A DNA stretch of 6,119 bases, taken from contig JABGUO010000393.1 in the NCBI GenBank assembly GCA_018646565.1, positions 1 to 6,119 of the forward strand. Reading direction: 5' to 3'. The translations under genes and the position numbers were made by a program. Shown piece by piece: positions 5,988 through 6,119 of this stretch. How positions within the stretch are numbered: position 1 is the first letter of the stretch; each line of letters opens with the position of its first letter. This DNA is from Opitutia bacterium. Its GTDB lineage: Bacteria > Verrucomicrobiota > Verrucomicrobiia > Opitutales > Seribacteraceae. The notes beneath the pieces are model-generated. The model was not told the origin of the DNA and searched no databases. It worked only from the letters and a program-made list of their open reading frames with translations.

Positions 5988-6119
5988 GGAATTATAATCG
6001 GGAAGTTCCTCTTTCGGTTTATTCGGTTTAATGGCTCCGAAACCGAAAAATCGTAATATAGGCGTGGTGTATGCTAATCCTATAATAATCAATTGGGAAA
6101 TGATGAAGGCCATCAGATA
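5979..6119 (-). CDS. C-terminal end of a minus-strand membrane protein (cut by window edge)
   Basis: On the minus strand an open frame enters from the right edge and ends at TAG (5981-5979), giving 46 residues. They begin with a strongly hydrophobic stretch, MAFIISQLIIIGLAY followed by TTPILRFFGFG, typical of a last transmembrane helix. A short charged, probably cytoplasmic tail follows (AIKPNKPKEELPDYNSLD). This organisation strongly suggests a real C-terminus rather than a chance frame, and it fills the otherwise empty end of the window. The family cannot be named from this fragment. The gene converges on the PH-like membrane protein gene, and the last nine bases of each overlap tail to tail. 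Part of the tail (KPNKPK) is encoded by a tandem 9-bp duplication. Confidence 0.7.
   Translation of the reverse strand, partial: YLMAFIISQLIIIGLAYTTPILRFFGFGAIKPNKPKEELPDYNSLD
6012..6048. repeat. Tandem 9-bp duplication within a 9-bp inverted repeat
   Basis: TTCGGTTTA occurs twice in tandem (6013-6021, 6022-6030). In addition TTTCGGTTT (6012-6020) is a perfect inverted copy of AAACCGAAA (6040-6048), with an inner CGG/CCG pairing possible. The whole element lies inside the minus-strand coding frame, downstream of the + strand membrane protein gene. It lacks a T-run on the exit side of either strand, so it is not a good intrinsic terminator. It could still help end transcription between the converging genes. 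Confidence 0.6.

Noticed and set aside
6012..6048. Bidirectional intrinsic terminator between the converging genes
   Set aside because: The hairpin has A rather than T after it on the + strand, no T-run after it on the minus strand, and lies within the minus-strand coding frame.

Overview
The window is a stretch of bacterial chromosome of moderate, slightly AT-leaning composition. It is densely coded, mostly on the + strand. No taxonomic marker is decisive. The short basic S21 protein, the class II LysRS and the TIR/FGE-type signalling proteins would fit a Verrucomicrobiota/PVC-like bacterium (for example Opitutae), but this is an impression, not a demonstrated assignment. Ribosome-binding sites are weak or absent before most genes; only the cyclase gene has a clear purine-rich one.

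Layout: (1) positions 3-161 hold the C-terminal end of an unrecognised + strand protein. (2) rpsU (216-416) encodes ribosomal protein S21 and is followed by a hairpin (422-444). (3) A tight two-gene unit comes next. Its first gene (480-2435) encodes a 651-aa protein with a TPR-like helical region, a Rossmann-like SLOG-resembling middle domain and a C-terminal class III nucleotide cyclase domain. Only 12 bp later, a 489-aa protein (2448-3917) fuses an N-terminal TIR domain to a C-terminal formylglycine-generating-enzyme-like (FGE/SUMF1) domain. (4) lysS (4001-5491) encodes class II lysyl-tRNA synthetase. (5) A small protein with two membrane segments and a possible PH-like domain (5517-5987) follows closely. 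(6) A converging minus-strand gene (5979-6119, cut by the window edge) encodes the end of a membrane protein and overlaps the previous gene by 9 bp.

The housekeeping genes rpsU and lysS flank an accessory-looking signalling pair. The inferred logic of the pair is that the first protein senses something through its TPR and nucleotide-sensor-like domains and makes a cyclic nucleotide, while the second carries a potential NAD-cleaving TIR domain and an FGE-like module. This resembles Pycsar-type defence in outline (class III cyclase beside a TIR protein), but the TIR protein shows no recognisable cyclic-nucleotide-binding domain. The cyclase also has asparagines at the two positions that usually select the base. 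I consider this pair the most interesting content of the window: a candidate variant cyclase-TIR conflict or signalling module, unproven. No transposase, integrase, reverse transcriptase, CRISPR array, tRNA or rRNA was recognised.
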